Assembly (NCBI GenBank): GCA_000309865.1
Contig: AMGN01000023.1
Location: 1 to 20,076 of the forward strand
Origin: Methanobacterium sp. Maddingley MBC34
GTDB taxonomy: Archaea > Methanobacteriota > Methanobacteria > Methanobacteriales > Methanobacteriaceae
Length of the DNA stretch: 20,076 nucleotides
Direction of reading: 5' to 3'
Under the pieces are notes generated by a model. That model saw nothing but the letters and a program-made list of their open reading frames with translations, was not told where the DNA came from and made no database searches. Positions 1 to 9,046 of the stretch are shown in pieces (the first letter of the stretch is position 1; each line of letters starts with the position of its first letter). The translations under genes were made by a program, and so were the position numbers.

Positions 1-37
1 GGGCGGAATGCCTGGTGGAATGCCACCAATGATGTAA
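1..37 (+). CDS. Thermosome (group II chaperonin) subunit, C-terminal end only
   Basis: Only the last eleven codons and the TAA stop are inside the window; reading from base 2 gives GGMPGGMPPMM. A glycine-glycine-methionine tail of this kind ends many chaperonin subunits, and in archaea that means the thermosome, the ATP-driven cytosolic folding chamber. The call rests on this tail alone, but the position next to HMG-CoA synthase and thiolase genes fits my recollection of gene order in Methanobacteriales. A strong intrinsic terminator starts within the stop codon, so this is the last gene of its transcript. Which subunit (alpha or beta) cannot be told. Confidence 0.75.
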   Translation, partial: GGMPGGMPPMM

Positions 38-58
38 GTCTCCTGACTTACATTTTTT
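33..58 (+). terminator. Terminator of the thermosome gene
   Basis: Perfect 8-base stem TGTAAGTC (33-40) and GACTTACA (45-52) around a TCCT loop, followed by six T and then a second long T run at 62-69. The left arm overlaps the stop codon. Confidence 0.8.
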
Positions 59-114
59 AACTTTTTTTTAAAAAAACCTATTTAATATAATAAAGCTATT
101 TTACTTATTTTAAA

Positions 115-169
115 CTGAAAGATTTAATCTTTTTCAGAGATTTCTTAATGGATATTCGACTTTCCATTA
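115..169. repeat. Two inverted repeats in the spacer before the rhodanese gene
   Basis: CTGAAAGATT (115-124) is followed two bases later by its near complement AATCTTTTTCAG (ending at 137), and TAATGGA (146-152) pairs with TCCATTA (163-169) across ten bases. The rest of 59-266 is AT-rich and holds no gene. The repeats could be regulatory sites or a short structured leader of the rhodanese transcript; no clear TATA box was found to fix the start of transcription. Confidence 0.35.
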
Positions 170-266
170 TCCAGTCAGTTCAAACTCTCTCAAATTACAT
201 TAAGCATTAAAATTAAACATAATAACGGAAATATTAATTTAATCTTTAAGACATGGAGGATCGAAC

Positions 267-602
267 ATGGCAAAACAGATAATGGATATAAACCCCCAAG
301 ATGCCTTTAAATTAATAAAAGAAAATATTGATAACCCTAATTTTGTATTACTTGATGTTAGGGCTCCTGGAGAATTTTCCGAATCTCATATTGAAGGAGC
401 AATACTTATAAATTACCAGGCCTCTGATTTTAAGAATAAATTGCAGGAATTGGATAAGACTAAAACCTATTTGGTTTACTGTCGTTCTGGAATGAGGAGT
501 GCAGGTAGTGCTAGTACCATGGAGTCACTGGGCTTTCAGGATGTGTACAATATGGTGGGGGGAATAATGGAGTGGGAAAGACGGGGATTACCTTTAAAAT
601 AG
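267..602 (+). CDS. Single-domain rhodanese (sulfurtransferase)
   Basis: A 111-residue rhodanese domain that fills the whole protein, like GlpE/PspE. It shows the LLDVRAPGEFSESHIEGAI stretch (28-46) with the LDVR and HIEGA signature, then the active-site loop CRSGMRS with catalytic Cys72, which would carry a persulfide, and the closing GGIMEWERRGLP. Six-residue CRxGxR loops are typical of sulfurtransferases rather than Cdc25-type phosphatases. The ATG has GGAGG at 255-259, seven bases upstream. No signal peptide, so cytosolic. It is monocistronic: thermosome terminator before it, terminator after it. Physiological sulfur donor and acceptor are not visible from the sequence. Confidence 0.9.
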   Translation: MAKQIMDINPQDAFKLIKENIDNPNFVLLDVRAPGEFSESHIEGAILINYQASDFKNKLQELDKTKTYLVYCRSGMRSAGSASTMESLGFQDVYNMVGGIMEWERRGLPLK

Positions 603-690
603 AATAACATTCCTTAAGTAAGAACAATCATTTCCTTAAATTATATTTTTTTAAAATTAAAAAATAATTAATCAAAAAAATAGGGTGATT

Positions 691-722
691 GGAAGAATCT
701 ATTAAAATTCTTCCTTTTTTTT
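691..722. terminator. Shared terminator between rhodanese and thiolase genes
   Basis: Perfect 8-base stem GGAAGAAT (691-698) and ATTCTTCC (707-714), loop of eight, followed by eight T on the plus strand. On the minus strand a run of seven T follows shortly after the stem (from the A run at 674-680), so it can serve both convergent genes. Confidence 0.75.
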
Positions 723-738
723 ATACATGAGGGCTTGA

Positions 739-1907
<1,169 letters not shown>

Positions 1908-1926
1908 ATATGATAATCATTAATGT

Positions 1927-3000
<1,074 letters not shown>

Positions 3001-3149
3001 TAATAGTATTACTGATTTTTTTGTGTTGGGTTAATTTTTTTATTTTAATCATATACAGACTTATAATTGGTTTAATTGAGGTATACCTTATATTTTCCTT
3101 TATAATCCTTCTGTATATTAAAAAAAATTATGTAATTAATTTAAGGCTG

Positions 3150-3164
3150 AAACCAGTTTATATA
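3150..3164 (+). promoter_or_regulatory. TATA box of the cyclo-ligase gene
   Basis: TTTATATA at 3157-3164 preceded by AAACC (BRE-like). A start about 27 bases from its centre falls at 3187, exactly on an in-frame ATG, so the mRNA may be leaderless. Confidence 0.55.
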
Positions 3165-3186
3165 CTTATGTATACTCTTGGTGGAG

Positions 3187-3888
3187 ATGGTAGCGTTCTT
3201 TAGAGAACCGTCGTATTTCAAGTATTTATTAGATATAACTCATAAAGTAAAAGTAATGCAAGCTGAGGATAAGCAGAAACTTAGAAAGATGATATGGGGA
3301 GCTCTTGAGAATAATGATCTTTTAAGAACATCCAAGTCATGTTTTGGAAGAATTCCCGACTTCAAAGGAGCTTATGAAGCTGCCCGGAGATTTAAAAATA
3401 CATTAGAGTGGCAGAATGCCGAAACAATTTTTTCCAGTCCTGATTCTGCTTTAAGGGATGTGCGTGAAAACGTACTTCTGGATGGTAAGATTCTGGTGAT
3501 GGCCACCCCTAAACTCCAGAATGGATATATTCTCCTGGATCCAGTGAAAGTCAGTGGCAATGAAAAAAATGCGTCCACTATTGAAGGTGCCTTTAAACTG
3601 GGAAAAAGGATCATTAACTTTCCCCAGATTGATCTGGTGGTGGAGGGTTCTCTGGGGGTTGATCTGGATGGAAATCGCCTCGGAAAAGGAAGGGGATTTG
3701 CCGACCAGGAAATAGCATTTCTATCCCAAGAGGGGATTATTGATGGGAAAATACCCATCTGCAGCCCGGTACATCCATTGCAGATAGTGGATCATGTTCC
3801 AACTGAGGAACACGATGAGCGGATTAACATGGTGGTAACCCCTGAAATGGTCATCAGGATGGATAAAATTACATTAAAAGAGTTTTAA
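3187..3888 (+). CDS. 5-formyltetrahydrofolate cyclo-ligase family protein
   Basis: About 233 residues with the MTHFS/5-FTHF cyclo-ligase fold: an N-terminal KQKLRKMIWGAL helix, the phosphate-binding loop LGKGRGFADQE near residues 165-175 (the counterpart of GxGxGYYDR in bacterial enzymes), and a C-terminal VHPLQIVDHVPTEEHD stretch, where the family has its VPxxxHD motif. The classical enzyme turns 5-formyl-THF into 5,10-methenyl-THF using ATP. Hydrogenotrophic methanogens use tetrahydromethanopterin, so the true substrate is uncertain. Three starts compete: TTG at 3178, ATG at 3187 (fits a leaderless mRNA from the TATA box at 3157), and ATG at 3256, which matches the usual N-terminus of the family but lacks a Shine-Dalgarno site. 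The gene is divergent from HMG-CoA synthase. Confidence 0.8.
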   Translation: MVAFFREPSYFKYLLDITHKVKVMQAEDKQKLRKMIWGALENNDLLRTSKSCFGRIPDFKGAYEAARRFKNTLEWQNAETIFSSPDSALRDVRENVLLDGKILVMATPKLQNGYILLDPVKVSGNEKNASTIEGAFKLGKRIINFPQIDLVVEGSLGVDLDGNRLGKGRGFADQEIAFLSQEGIIDGKIPICSPVHPLQIVDHVPTEEHDERINMVVTPEMVIRMDKITLKEF

Positions 3889-3943
3889 AGTATTTGGGAT
3901 TAGGGGATGTTATGACTATCCTAAATTATCTCCTAATCTAAAT

Positions 3944-4039
3944 TTCTAACATTCTTACTATCTAAATTTCTAAATTAAACACTATCTTAAGTTCTAAATT
4001 AGACACTATTTAAGATTCTAAATATACTAAACATTTTAA
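3944..4039. repeat. Four degenerate 24-base tandem repeats
   Basis: Units start with TTCTAA at 3944, 3968, 3992 and 4016, exactly 24 bases apart. Units two and three are closest (TTCTAAATTAAACACTATCT and TTCTAAATTAGACACTATTT). They fill the spacer between the convergent cyclo-ligase and unknown genes, where no hairpin terminator is seen. Confidence 0.7.
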
Positions 4040-4044
4040 ACTAT

Positions 4045-4407
4045 TTACAAAAGTTCTAAAAACATTTCCAGATCCAGTTTTCCCACATCTTCGGAGGTTT
4101 TCATCCCATATTTTTTATAGAGGAATTTCCAGTCCTGATCTATGAGGAATTCATGGAATTCTAGAGGGGTGAATGATTGTCCGTTACGTTTCATATCTTC
4201 CAGTTCCATTATACAGTTTTTTAAAAGTTCATCGGCATCATCCAGTTCCATGAGTTTGCTTACCATGCCCTGGTCGTCATTGATATTCATTTTAACATCT
4301 ATTCCCTTGTAATAAAAGTTTTTAAACTTTTTTTCCTGGGAAATAAACCGGTGAACAATTAATAATTTCTCTTGAAGTTCCTCTACTTCTTTAGGAGTAA
4401 GTTTCAT
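4045..4407 (-). CDS. Small acidic protein of unknown function
   Basis: A 120-residue soluble protein I do not recognise. It begins with a charged helical stretch (MKLTPKEVEELQEKLLIVHR) and ends with a leucine- and glutamate-rich tail (LDLEMFLELL). There are no metal-binding cysteine pairs, no signal peptide and no membrane segment. Predicted to be mostly helical; an adaptor or small regulatory role is possible, but nothing shows it. ATG start with only a weak upstream GGATGGT element. Codon use looks like its neighbours, and the ORF is well separated from others, so it is probably a real gene. It lies on the same strand as the ferritin-like and thioesterase genes, but spacers of 150-165 bases suggest separate transcripts. 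Confidence 0.7.
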   Translation of the reverse strand: MKLTPKEVEELQEKLLIVHRFISQEKKFKNFYYKGIDVKMNINDDQGMVSKLMELDDADELLKNCIMELEDMKRNGQSFTPLEFHEFLIDQDWKFLYKKYGMKTSEDVGKLDLEMFLELL

Positions 4408-4506
4408 ATTTTACCATCCACATATCTGGGTGTACTTAATGAAATGATTAAATTATAATTCCCAGGCTATCACTCTTAACCTGGTTTAATCCCCTTAAAT
4501 ATAATT

Positions 4507-4553
4507 AAATTTCTTTAATAGTTCAAATTTCTTTAAGAGATTAAATTCTTTAA
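4507..4553. repeat. Three 18-base tandem repeats with AAATTTCTTTAA core
   Basis: AAATTTCTTTAA at 4507-4518 and 4525-4536, and AAATTCTTTAA at 4543-4553, each 18 bases apart, between the ferritin-like gene and the small unknown gene. Confidence 0.6.
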
Positions 4554-4571
4554 AATGTCTTTAAATTATTT

Positions 4572-4982
4572 TTAATCGTTTAGATTATTTAATCTTTCAC
4601 GGAATTCCTTACGATGACGTCTTTCCTCATCTCTTATGTGTTTCAGGACTCCTACCACTTCCTCATCATCAATGACCTCAATCTGGTGGGTGTAAATATC
4701 AATACCCTCTGATTCGAGTTGTATCTGCCGGTGGAGCATTTCTTCCAGGTTGTCACCACCAAAATTCAGTTCCTTATGTTCCATAGTTGGCTTACCCCCT
4801 CTTTTAGTTATAAGATCTGCCAACCACCACATATGCCTCATTTCATCAACAGATATGGCCTCGGTAACACGACTGGGATCACAGTCCTCCATTAAAAATG
4901 AGTTCTGCACGTAAACCATGGTTGTTTCCAACTCTCTCACGAAATCATCATTTAACATGGCAATTATCTCATTTCTATCCAA
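4572..4982 (-). CDS. Ferritin-like diiron protein
   Basis: A 136-residue four-helix protein of the ferritin/bacterioferritin/rubrerythrin superfamily. Ligands fall with internal symmetry: Glu17, then Glu47 and His50 (DEMRH), Glu90, then Glu120 and His123 (DEERRH), with 30 residues between the paired helices in each half. That is a complete diiron site. It has no rubredoxin domain, so it is not a full rubrerythrin; iron storage or peroxide/oxygen protection are the likely roles. The start is TTG, chosen because GGGGTG lies a few bases upstream on the minus strand, while the next ATG (codon 9) has no binding site. A perfect palindrome lies at 5046-5060 upstream. Confidence 0.8.
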   Translation of the reverse strand: MDRNEIIAMLNDDFVRELETTMVYVQNSFLMEDCDPSRVTEAISVDEMRHMWWLADLITKRGGKPTMEHKELNFGGDNLEEMLHRQIQLESEGIDIYTHQIEVIDDEEVVGVLKHIRDEERRHRKEFRERLNNLND

Positions 4983-5045
4983 AATAACACCCCACGATCA
5001 TATATGGAAATATTTCTTTTTAATTCACCTAATTTTTTTAATTCA

Positions 5046-5060
5046 CATAATAATATTATG
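5046..5060. promoter_or_regulatory. 15-base palindrome upstream of the ferritin-like gene
   Basis: CATAATA-A-TATTATG is perfectly symmetric and lies about 65 bases before the ferritin-like start. It may be an operator. Nearby direct repeats (ACATCCATTAATTAGGAA at 5062-5079 and ACATCCAATTATTAGGAA at 5106-5123) fill the rest of this spacer. Confidence 0.4.
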
Positions 5061-5131
5061 AACATCCATTAATTAGGAATTTTCATTGGGATTTCATTAT
5101 TTATTACATCCAATTATTAGGAACCGCCCAG

Positions 5132-5548
5132 TTAATCTGATACATCCATTAAATCACTGATCTTCTCCCTCTTACGGTAAGCCATGCCCTGAAAGACTGC
5201 CACCAGGTCACGGGCCTCATCGTATATATCCACAGTGTAACTGGCAATCCTACCACCACTAGAAAGTTCTCTGGCTTCTGCACGTAACACTCCACTACTG
5301 ACTGCCTTAAAATAGGATATGTTGGCGTTTATGGCCACGGTAACTGTTCCATGTGAATTAGCTGCCAGTGCAAAGGTAAAGTCAGCAAGGGTAAACAGTG
5401 CTCCTCCATGAACAGTTCCCACACCGTTAAGGTGCATTTCTTCAACTTCCATGGTGGTGGTGGCTTTTCCAGGGGAAATACTCACCACTTCAATGTTACT
5501 TAGATCCGCAAATCGATCATTTTCAAAGAACTTCAGAATTTTTTCCAT
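5132..5548 (-). CDS. PaaI-family hotdog thioesterase
   Basis: A 138-residue hotdog-fold protein of the PaaI/YbgC-like 4HBT group, which hydrolyses acyl-CoA thioesters. The signature is NGVGTVHGGALFTLAD (41-56), with the substrate-binding Asn41, the His47-Gly-Gly turn, and Asp56 as the probable catalytic acid on the central helix. The second half (INANISYFKAV and RIASYTVDIYD) supplies the remaining strands. These enzymes act as dimers or tetramers in the cytosol; the natural acyl-CoA here is unknown, though aryl or short-chain CoA detoxification is the usual guess. ATG start with a weak AGGTTTT element. Expressed alone, from the divergent spacer it shares with the Nmad3 gene. Confidence 0.87.
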   Translation of the reverse strand: MEKILKFFENDRFADLSNIEVVSISPGKATTTMEVEEMHLNGVGTVHGGALFTLADFTFALAANSHGTVTVAINANISYFKAVSSGVLRAEARELSSGGRIASYTVDIYDEARDLVAVFQGMAYRKREKISDLMDVSD

Positions 5549-5570
5549 TTTAAAACCTGGCCTTCTAAAT

Positions 5571-5602
5571 GATATAGGAATCTTTTGATATAGGAACCTT
5601 CC
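5571..5602. repeat. Tandem duplication of a 16-base unit
   Basis: GATATAGGAATCTTTT (5571-5586) is followed directly by GATATAGGAACCTTCC (5587-5602), just upstream of the thioesterase start. Confidence 0.6.
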
Positions 5603-5679
5603 AATTATATTATGATATAAACTAGGTATGAATGATCTAATAATGTGTGCAGTTTCTTTTCCATTTATATTAAATGTCT

Positions 5680-5700
5680 TAATTATAAAATTTATAATTA
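5680..5700. promoter_or_regulatory. 21-base perfect palindrome, probable divergent promoter
   Basis: Arms TAATTATAAA and TTTATAATTA flank one A. Each arm contains a TTTATAAT TATA-like box, one facing each way, with inferred starts near 5658 (thioesterase side) and 5721 (Nmad3 side). It lies in the middle of the 230-base divergent spacer. Confidence 0.45.
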
Positions 5701-5778
5701 CTTATGCATTATCAAATAATTGCTTATAGTGTCCATTATTCGTAGATTTTAATTATGTGGATTTAGATTAAGGAATAA

Positions 5779-6573
5779 ATGGATGATTCTGATATAAAGT
5801 GTGATATCCCTAAATTGGGAGATTTAAAAGGGGTAAACATTGTACAAAAGGAAACCATGAAAGCCATGTTACTAAGGGTGGGAATTGACAAATCCAGTGA
5901 TGGAGTCCTATCCCCAATATTCCAGGATGGAAGTTTTGAATACATACCCCTATCAGAAAAAGATGAAAGATCAGGGGAAAAACGTACATATCTTGATTTA
6001 ATCGGTAGAAAAGGAAAGCCCCTTTCAGATTACCTCCCAACTGGTGTGGTAGACCGTAAAGTCCACCTGGATCCGGAGTTTACCACCTTCACCTATGGTG
6101 ATATTGGTAGGAAAGCAGGTTACCTGTTGAAACTTGAACCCGGCGATATTTTAGTATTTTATGCAGGTCTTACCCCTTACTTGGAACCTAAACTTCCTCA
6201 AGTCCTTTATCCTGAAGCCCTTTATATAATTGGCTATTTCACTGTAAAGGAGATTTTGGATTCAGGTAACAGTTCCACCAGTAAAATCAGGAGGATTAGA
6301 CAGCAATATCCTAATAATTCCCACCCCAAACGAGATTCAGATAGTCATGAAATGGTAATGGTGGTGGGAGACCCTGAAAGAAGTAAACTTTTGGATGAAG
6401 CCATTTTAATCAGTCAAAAAAAGTTGAATAAAATTGGTAGGAATTATCATGCAGTTTCACCCCAAATGGAAGAACTACTGGGGGTTAAGGGTTCTATCCA
6501 GAGGAGTATACCTCCTAGATTCATAGATGATAAGGATAAACTGGTTAACCTACAGAATTTACTGGGTATATAA
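5779..6573 (+). CDS. Nmad3-family protein (nucleotide modification associated domain 3)
   Basis: A 264-residue protein matching the Nmad3 pattern as I know it: LLRVGIDKSSDG then LSPIFQDGSF (44-53), where family members have SPILPDG; VHLDPEF (95-101); the hydrophobic LEPGDILVFYAG (119-130); and ALYIIGYFTV (147-156). Nmad3 was proposed by comparative genomics to accompany modified DNA bases in phages and bacteria; its biochemical role is unknown. No partner base-modification gene is next to it, so here it may bind or sense a nucleotide, or act in RNA or DNA quality control. ATG at 5779 has a weak AAGGA upstream. ATG at 5857 (codon 27), after AAAAGGA, would start right at the conserved region and is a serious alternative. 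Confidence 0.7.
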   Translation: MDDSDIKCDIPKLGDLKGVNIVQKETMKAMLLRVGIDKSSDGVLSPIFQDGSFEYIPLSEKDERSGEKRTYLDLIGRKGKPLSDYLPTGVVDRKVHLDPEFTTFTYGDIGRKAGYLLKLEPGDILVFYAGLTPYLEPKLPQVLYPEALYIIGYFTVKEILDSGNSSTSKIRRIRQQYPNNSHPKRDSDSHEMVMVVGDPERSKLLDEAILISQKKLNKIGRNYHAVSPQMEELLGVKGSIQRSIPPRFIDDKDKLVNLQNLLGI

Positions 6574-6623
6574 TCAAAACAGCCTGGAAAGAATAGGATT
6601 TATGGCTTTAATTAAAACAGACC

Positions 6624-6671
6624 TTAAAAGAAATAAGGAATCTAATTTAAAAAGAAATAAGGAATTTAATT
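6624..6671. repeat. Tandem duplication of a 23-24 base unit
   Basis: TAAAAGAAATAAGGAATCTA at 6624 recurs as TAAAAAGAAATAAGGAATTT at 6648, in the spacer between the convergent Nmad3 and msrA genes. A short open frame across it is not believable as a gene. No clear terminator hairpin is seen here. Confidence 0.65.
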
Positions 6672-6735
6672 GGGAAATAATCAATCAAATTGGCATTATA
6701 GACATTATAAATATAATTGGCATATTATTTTCCTG

Positions 6736-7218
6736 TTAAAAATGACAACTTTTACGGCCAGTTTTTTCTATATACTGCTGATGGTACTCTTCCGCCCTCC
6801 AGAAAGTGGGTGCTGGTTTGATTTGGGTTACAATCTTACCAGGGTAGCGTCCGGATGCATCCATTTTATCCCTGCTCTCATGGGCTAATTTCTCCTGCTC
6901 ATGATCATGGTAAAAAATAACTGACCTGTACTGGGCTCCAATATCAGGTCCCTGCCGGTTTAAAGTGGTGGGATTATGGATATTCCAGAAAAGATCCAGT
7001 AAATCGGTGTAGGGCACAATTTCAGGGTTGTAGGTAACTTCTACCACCTCAGCATGACCAGTAACCCCTGAACAAACATCTTGATAGGATGGATTAGCAA
7101 AATCCCCACCTGCATAACCTGCTGCGGTTTCAACCACTCCCTCCAGTTTCCTGAAGGCATCTTCCACTCCCCAGAAACAACCAGCCCCAAAAGTTGCCTT
7201 TTTATTTTTTTCAGTCAC
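6736..7218 (-). CDS. msrA: Peptide-methionine (S)-S-oxide reductase MsrA
   Basis: A 160-residue MsrA with the catalytic GAGCFWG motif (Cys14), the AAGYAGG loop, the substrate pocket GHAEVVEV (Glu57) after VCSG, and the FWNIHNPT and GPDIGAQYRS blocks. It reduces the S epimer of methionine sulfoxide in oxidised proteins. A C-terminal Cys158 (KSCHF) can resolve the sulfenic acid, and Cys49 is a second candidate, so thioredoxin-dependent recycling is expected. Start is GTG with AAGGAG (7229-7234) ten bases upstream; an ATG between them is out of frame and soon meets a stop. No MsrB domain is fused. An 18-base palindrome lies directly upstream of the binding site. Confidence 0.95.
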   Translation of the reverse strand: MTEKNKKATFGAGCFWGVEDAFRKLEGVVETAAGYAGGDFANPSYQDVCSGVTGHAEVVEVTYNPEIVPYTDLLDLFWNIHNPTTLNRQGPDIGAQYRSVIFYHDHEQEKLAHESRDKMDASGRYPGKIVTQIKPAPTFWRAEEYHQQYIEKTGRKSCHF

Positions 7219-7234
7219 CGGACATCTTCTCCTT

Positions 7235-7252
7235 ATATCTTTTTTAAGATAT
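7235..7252. promoter_or_regulatory. Inverted repeat in the msrA leader
   Basis: ATATCTT (7235-7241) and AAGATAT (7246-7252) around TTTT, perfectly paired, immediately 5' of the msrA Shine-Dalgarno site. It could be an operator or a leader hairpin affecting ribosome access. Confidence 0.4.
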
Positions 7253-7306
7253 TTCCTAAACTTTTTTTTAAATTATTATCTCTTAATTTAACTCCCTAGT
7301 TTTTTT

Positions 7307-7391
7307 AAAGCATTATCCATTAAATTTAAACATTATCTATTAACTTAAACATTATCCATGGAATGATCCTTTTTTTAAGCATTATCTCCCA
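7307..7391. repeat. Iteron-like repeats with CATTATC core
   Basis: AAGCATTATCCAT (7308), AAACATTATCTAT (7328), AAACATTATCCAT (7347) and AAGCATTATCTCC (7377): three at 19-20 base steps and a fourth 30 bases on. They occupy the divergent msrA/exporter spacer, so they could be a regulator's tandem sites or simply duplicated spacer DNA. Confidence 0.5.
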
Positions 7392-7430
7392 GAGGGAATG
7401 ATTAATTAGTTTTTCACCTTTTTCCTGCAA

Positions 7431-7467
7431 TGTTTATCATCTAAAAAAGATAAACAATTTATATAAT
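7431..7467 (+). promoter_or_regulatory. Operator-like inverted repeat and TATA box of the exporter gene
   Basis: TGTTTATC (7431-7438) and GATAAACA (7449-7456) form perfect arms ten bases apart, abutting the TATA box ATTTATATAAT (7457-7467). A further half-site, TGTTTGTC (7472-7479), lies between the box and the inferred start near 7490. The layout suits a drug-responsive repressor blocking TBP/TFB. Confidence 0.6.
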
Positions 7468-7510
7468 ATTATGTTTGTCAAGATGAAATAACCCTTTCGG
7501 TAGCCCAATT

Positions 7511-8884
7511 ATGTCCATTTCTCCCCGAAAATATGCCCTGATGGTGGCGGTTTTAACCTCATTTTTAACCCCATTTGTGGGATCATCCATCAACATAGCC
7601 CTGCCTTCCATTGGCAATGAATTTACCGCCACAGCCATACTCCTCGGCTGGATACCAACTGCTTACCTTCTATCCCTGGCTGTCTGTCTGGTTCCGTTCG
7701 GTAGAATTGCTGATATTTATGGTAGAAAAAGAATTTTCACCTATGGGATAATAATATTCACAGTATCATCTTTTCTAGCCACATTATCCTTCTCAATTGA
7801 CATGCTCCTGATATTCAGGGTTTTGCAGGGTGCTGGCAGTGCCATGATCTTCGGCAACCTTTTTGCCATCATAGCATCCATCTTCCCTGCCAGTGATCGG
7901 GGGAAGGCACTGGGTATAACCATCACTGGAGCATTTCTGGGACTTTTCCTGGGTCCGGTTTTAGGAGGTTTTTTGACAGAATATTTTGGTTGGAGAAGTA
8001 TATTCTTCTTTAACGTGCCCCTGGGAATCCTGGCCACCCTTGCCGTAACCAGGGTGGAAGGTGAATGGGCTGAAGCCAGTGGAAAATCATTCGATATTAT
8101 TGGATCAATCCTTTTAGGATTCACACTGGTAACCTTGATGTATGGTCTGTCAATTTTACCCGAAACAGTGGGATTTTACCTTATTTCAGGAGGGTTGGTG
8201 GGGTTGATCTTATTTTATATATTAGAAAGCCGAATGGAGAGTCCGGTTCTGGATGTGAAAGTTTTCAACAACCGGAGTTTCACCCTCTACAATCTGGCAG
8301 CATTCATCAGCTACTGTTCTGCTGCACCCATTGTATTCATACTGAGCCTCTACCTGCAGTACATTAAAGGACTGGATCCACAGTGGGCAGGGATTGTACT
8401 CTCGGTGCAACCGGTAATGATGGTTATATTCTCACCACTGGCTGGGAAAATATCAGATGTTATCCAACCCCAGAAGGTGGCTGCATTTGGAATGGTTCTC
8501 AACACCATGGGATGTCTGTTGTTCGCTTTTTTAGGAGCAGAAACCAGTATGATAATGATTGTCACTGGTCTTGGTCTTCTGGGTTTGGGTTTTGCCAATT
8601 TCTCTTCACCCAACACCAATGCCATAATGGGCACTGTGGAATCCCACCTTTACGGTGTAGCCTCCACCACAGTGACCACAATGCGTGTCCTGGGGCAGAT
8701 GTCTGGTATGGGAGTGGTTCTACTGGTCCTGGTTATGGTCATGGGCAGTTCCACTATAAACCCCCAGATATATCCAGAATTTATCACCAGCACCAGGATA
8801 TCATTTACCATATTCGCCATTTTGAGCTTTTTAGGGGTGCTGGCCTCCTTGGCTGGTAGAAATAAGGATAAAAATCAATCATAA
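7511..8884 (+). CDS. MFS drug exporter, DHA2 (EmrB/QacA-like) family
   Basis: A 457-residue major-facilitator protein with about fourteen membrane helices, the number expected of the DHA2 family of drug:proton antiporters. Motif A is plain in the loop between helices 2 and 3 (GRIADIYGRKRIF), and motif C is in helix 5 (GAFLGLFLGPVLGG), which marks exporters. The first helix carries the DHA2-type FLTPFVGSSINIALPSIG. It probably expels hydrophobic drugs or toxic metabolites across the cell membrane using the proton or sodium gradient; the substrate cannot be read from sequence. The ATG has only a weak GGTAG upstream. It is a single gene with its own TATA box and an inverted-repeat operator; no repressor gene is adjacent. 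Confidence 0.9.
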   Translation: MSISPRKYALMVAVLTSFLTPFVGSSINIALPSIGNEFTATAILLGWIPTAYLLSLAVCLVPFGRIADIYGRKRIFTYGIIIFTVSSFLATLSFSIDMLLIFRVLQGAGSAMIFGNLFAIIASIFPASDRGKALGITITGAFLGLFLGPVLGGFLTEYFGWRSIFFFNVPLGILATLAVTRVEGEWAEASGKSFDIIGSILLGFTLVTLMYGLSILPETVGFYLISGGLVGLILFYILESRMESPVLDVKVFNNRSFTLYNLAAFISYCSAAPIVFILSLYLQYIKGLDPQWAGIVLSVQPVMMVIFSPLAGKISDVIQPQKVAAFGMVLNTMGCLLFAFLGAETSMIMIVTGLGLLGLGFANFSSPNTNAIMGTVESHLYGVASTTVTTMRVLGQMSGMGVVLLVLVMVMGSSTINPQIYPEFITSTRISFTIFAILSFLGVLASLAGRNKDKNQS

Positions 8885-8891
8885 TCTATTT

Positions 8892-8922
8892 AATCGGGCT
8901 TTAATGATTAATTCTGCCGATT
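8892..8922 (+). terminator. Possible terminator after the exporter gene
   Basis: AATCGG (8892-8897) and CCGATT (8917-8922) can pair across 19 bases; the T-rich sequence after it is short and broken. Confidence 0.3.
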
Positions 8923-8984
8923 GATCAATTTTGTAATATTTAATTCACTGTTCAACGTACTTTTTAATTCTCTGTTCCATACTG

Positions 8985-9016
8985 GTGCAATATAAAAACT
9001 GAGTGCAATATAAAAA
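8985..9016 (+). promoter_or_regulatory. Duplicated promoter element of the polX gene
   Basis: GTGCAATATAAAAA occurs at 8985-8998 and again at 9003-9016, 18 bases apart, each with an ATATAAAA TATA box. Inferred starts near 9020 and 9038 give very short leaders before ATG 9047, which has no Shine-Dalgarno site. Confidence 0.55.
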
Positions 9017-9046
9017 AATTTTAGGCATCATGCACAAAATAAATTC

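Noticed and set aside
3021..3203. 60-codon plus-strand frame before the cyclo-ligase gene
   Set aside because: Its Ile/Leu-rich product reflects AT-rich spacer DNA; it covers the promoter and overlaps the real gene.
3944..4039. CRISPR array
   Set aside because: The 24-base units are directly adjacent with no unique spacers between them, and the units are degenerate.
6527..6739. 70-codon plus-strand open frame after the Nmad3 gene
   Set aside because: It overlaps the Nmad3 end, has a Lys/Asn/Ile-rich sequence produced by the tandem duplication at 6624-6671, and has no ribosome site.
8383..8859. 158-codon frame inside the exporter gene
   Set aside because: It is an out-of-frame shadow of the membrane protein, rich in Gly, Cys, His and Trp.
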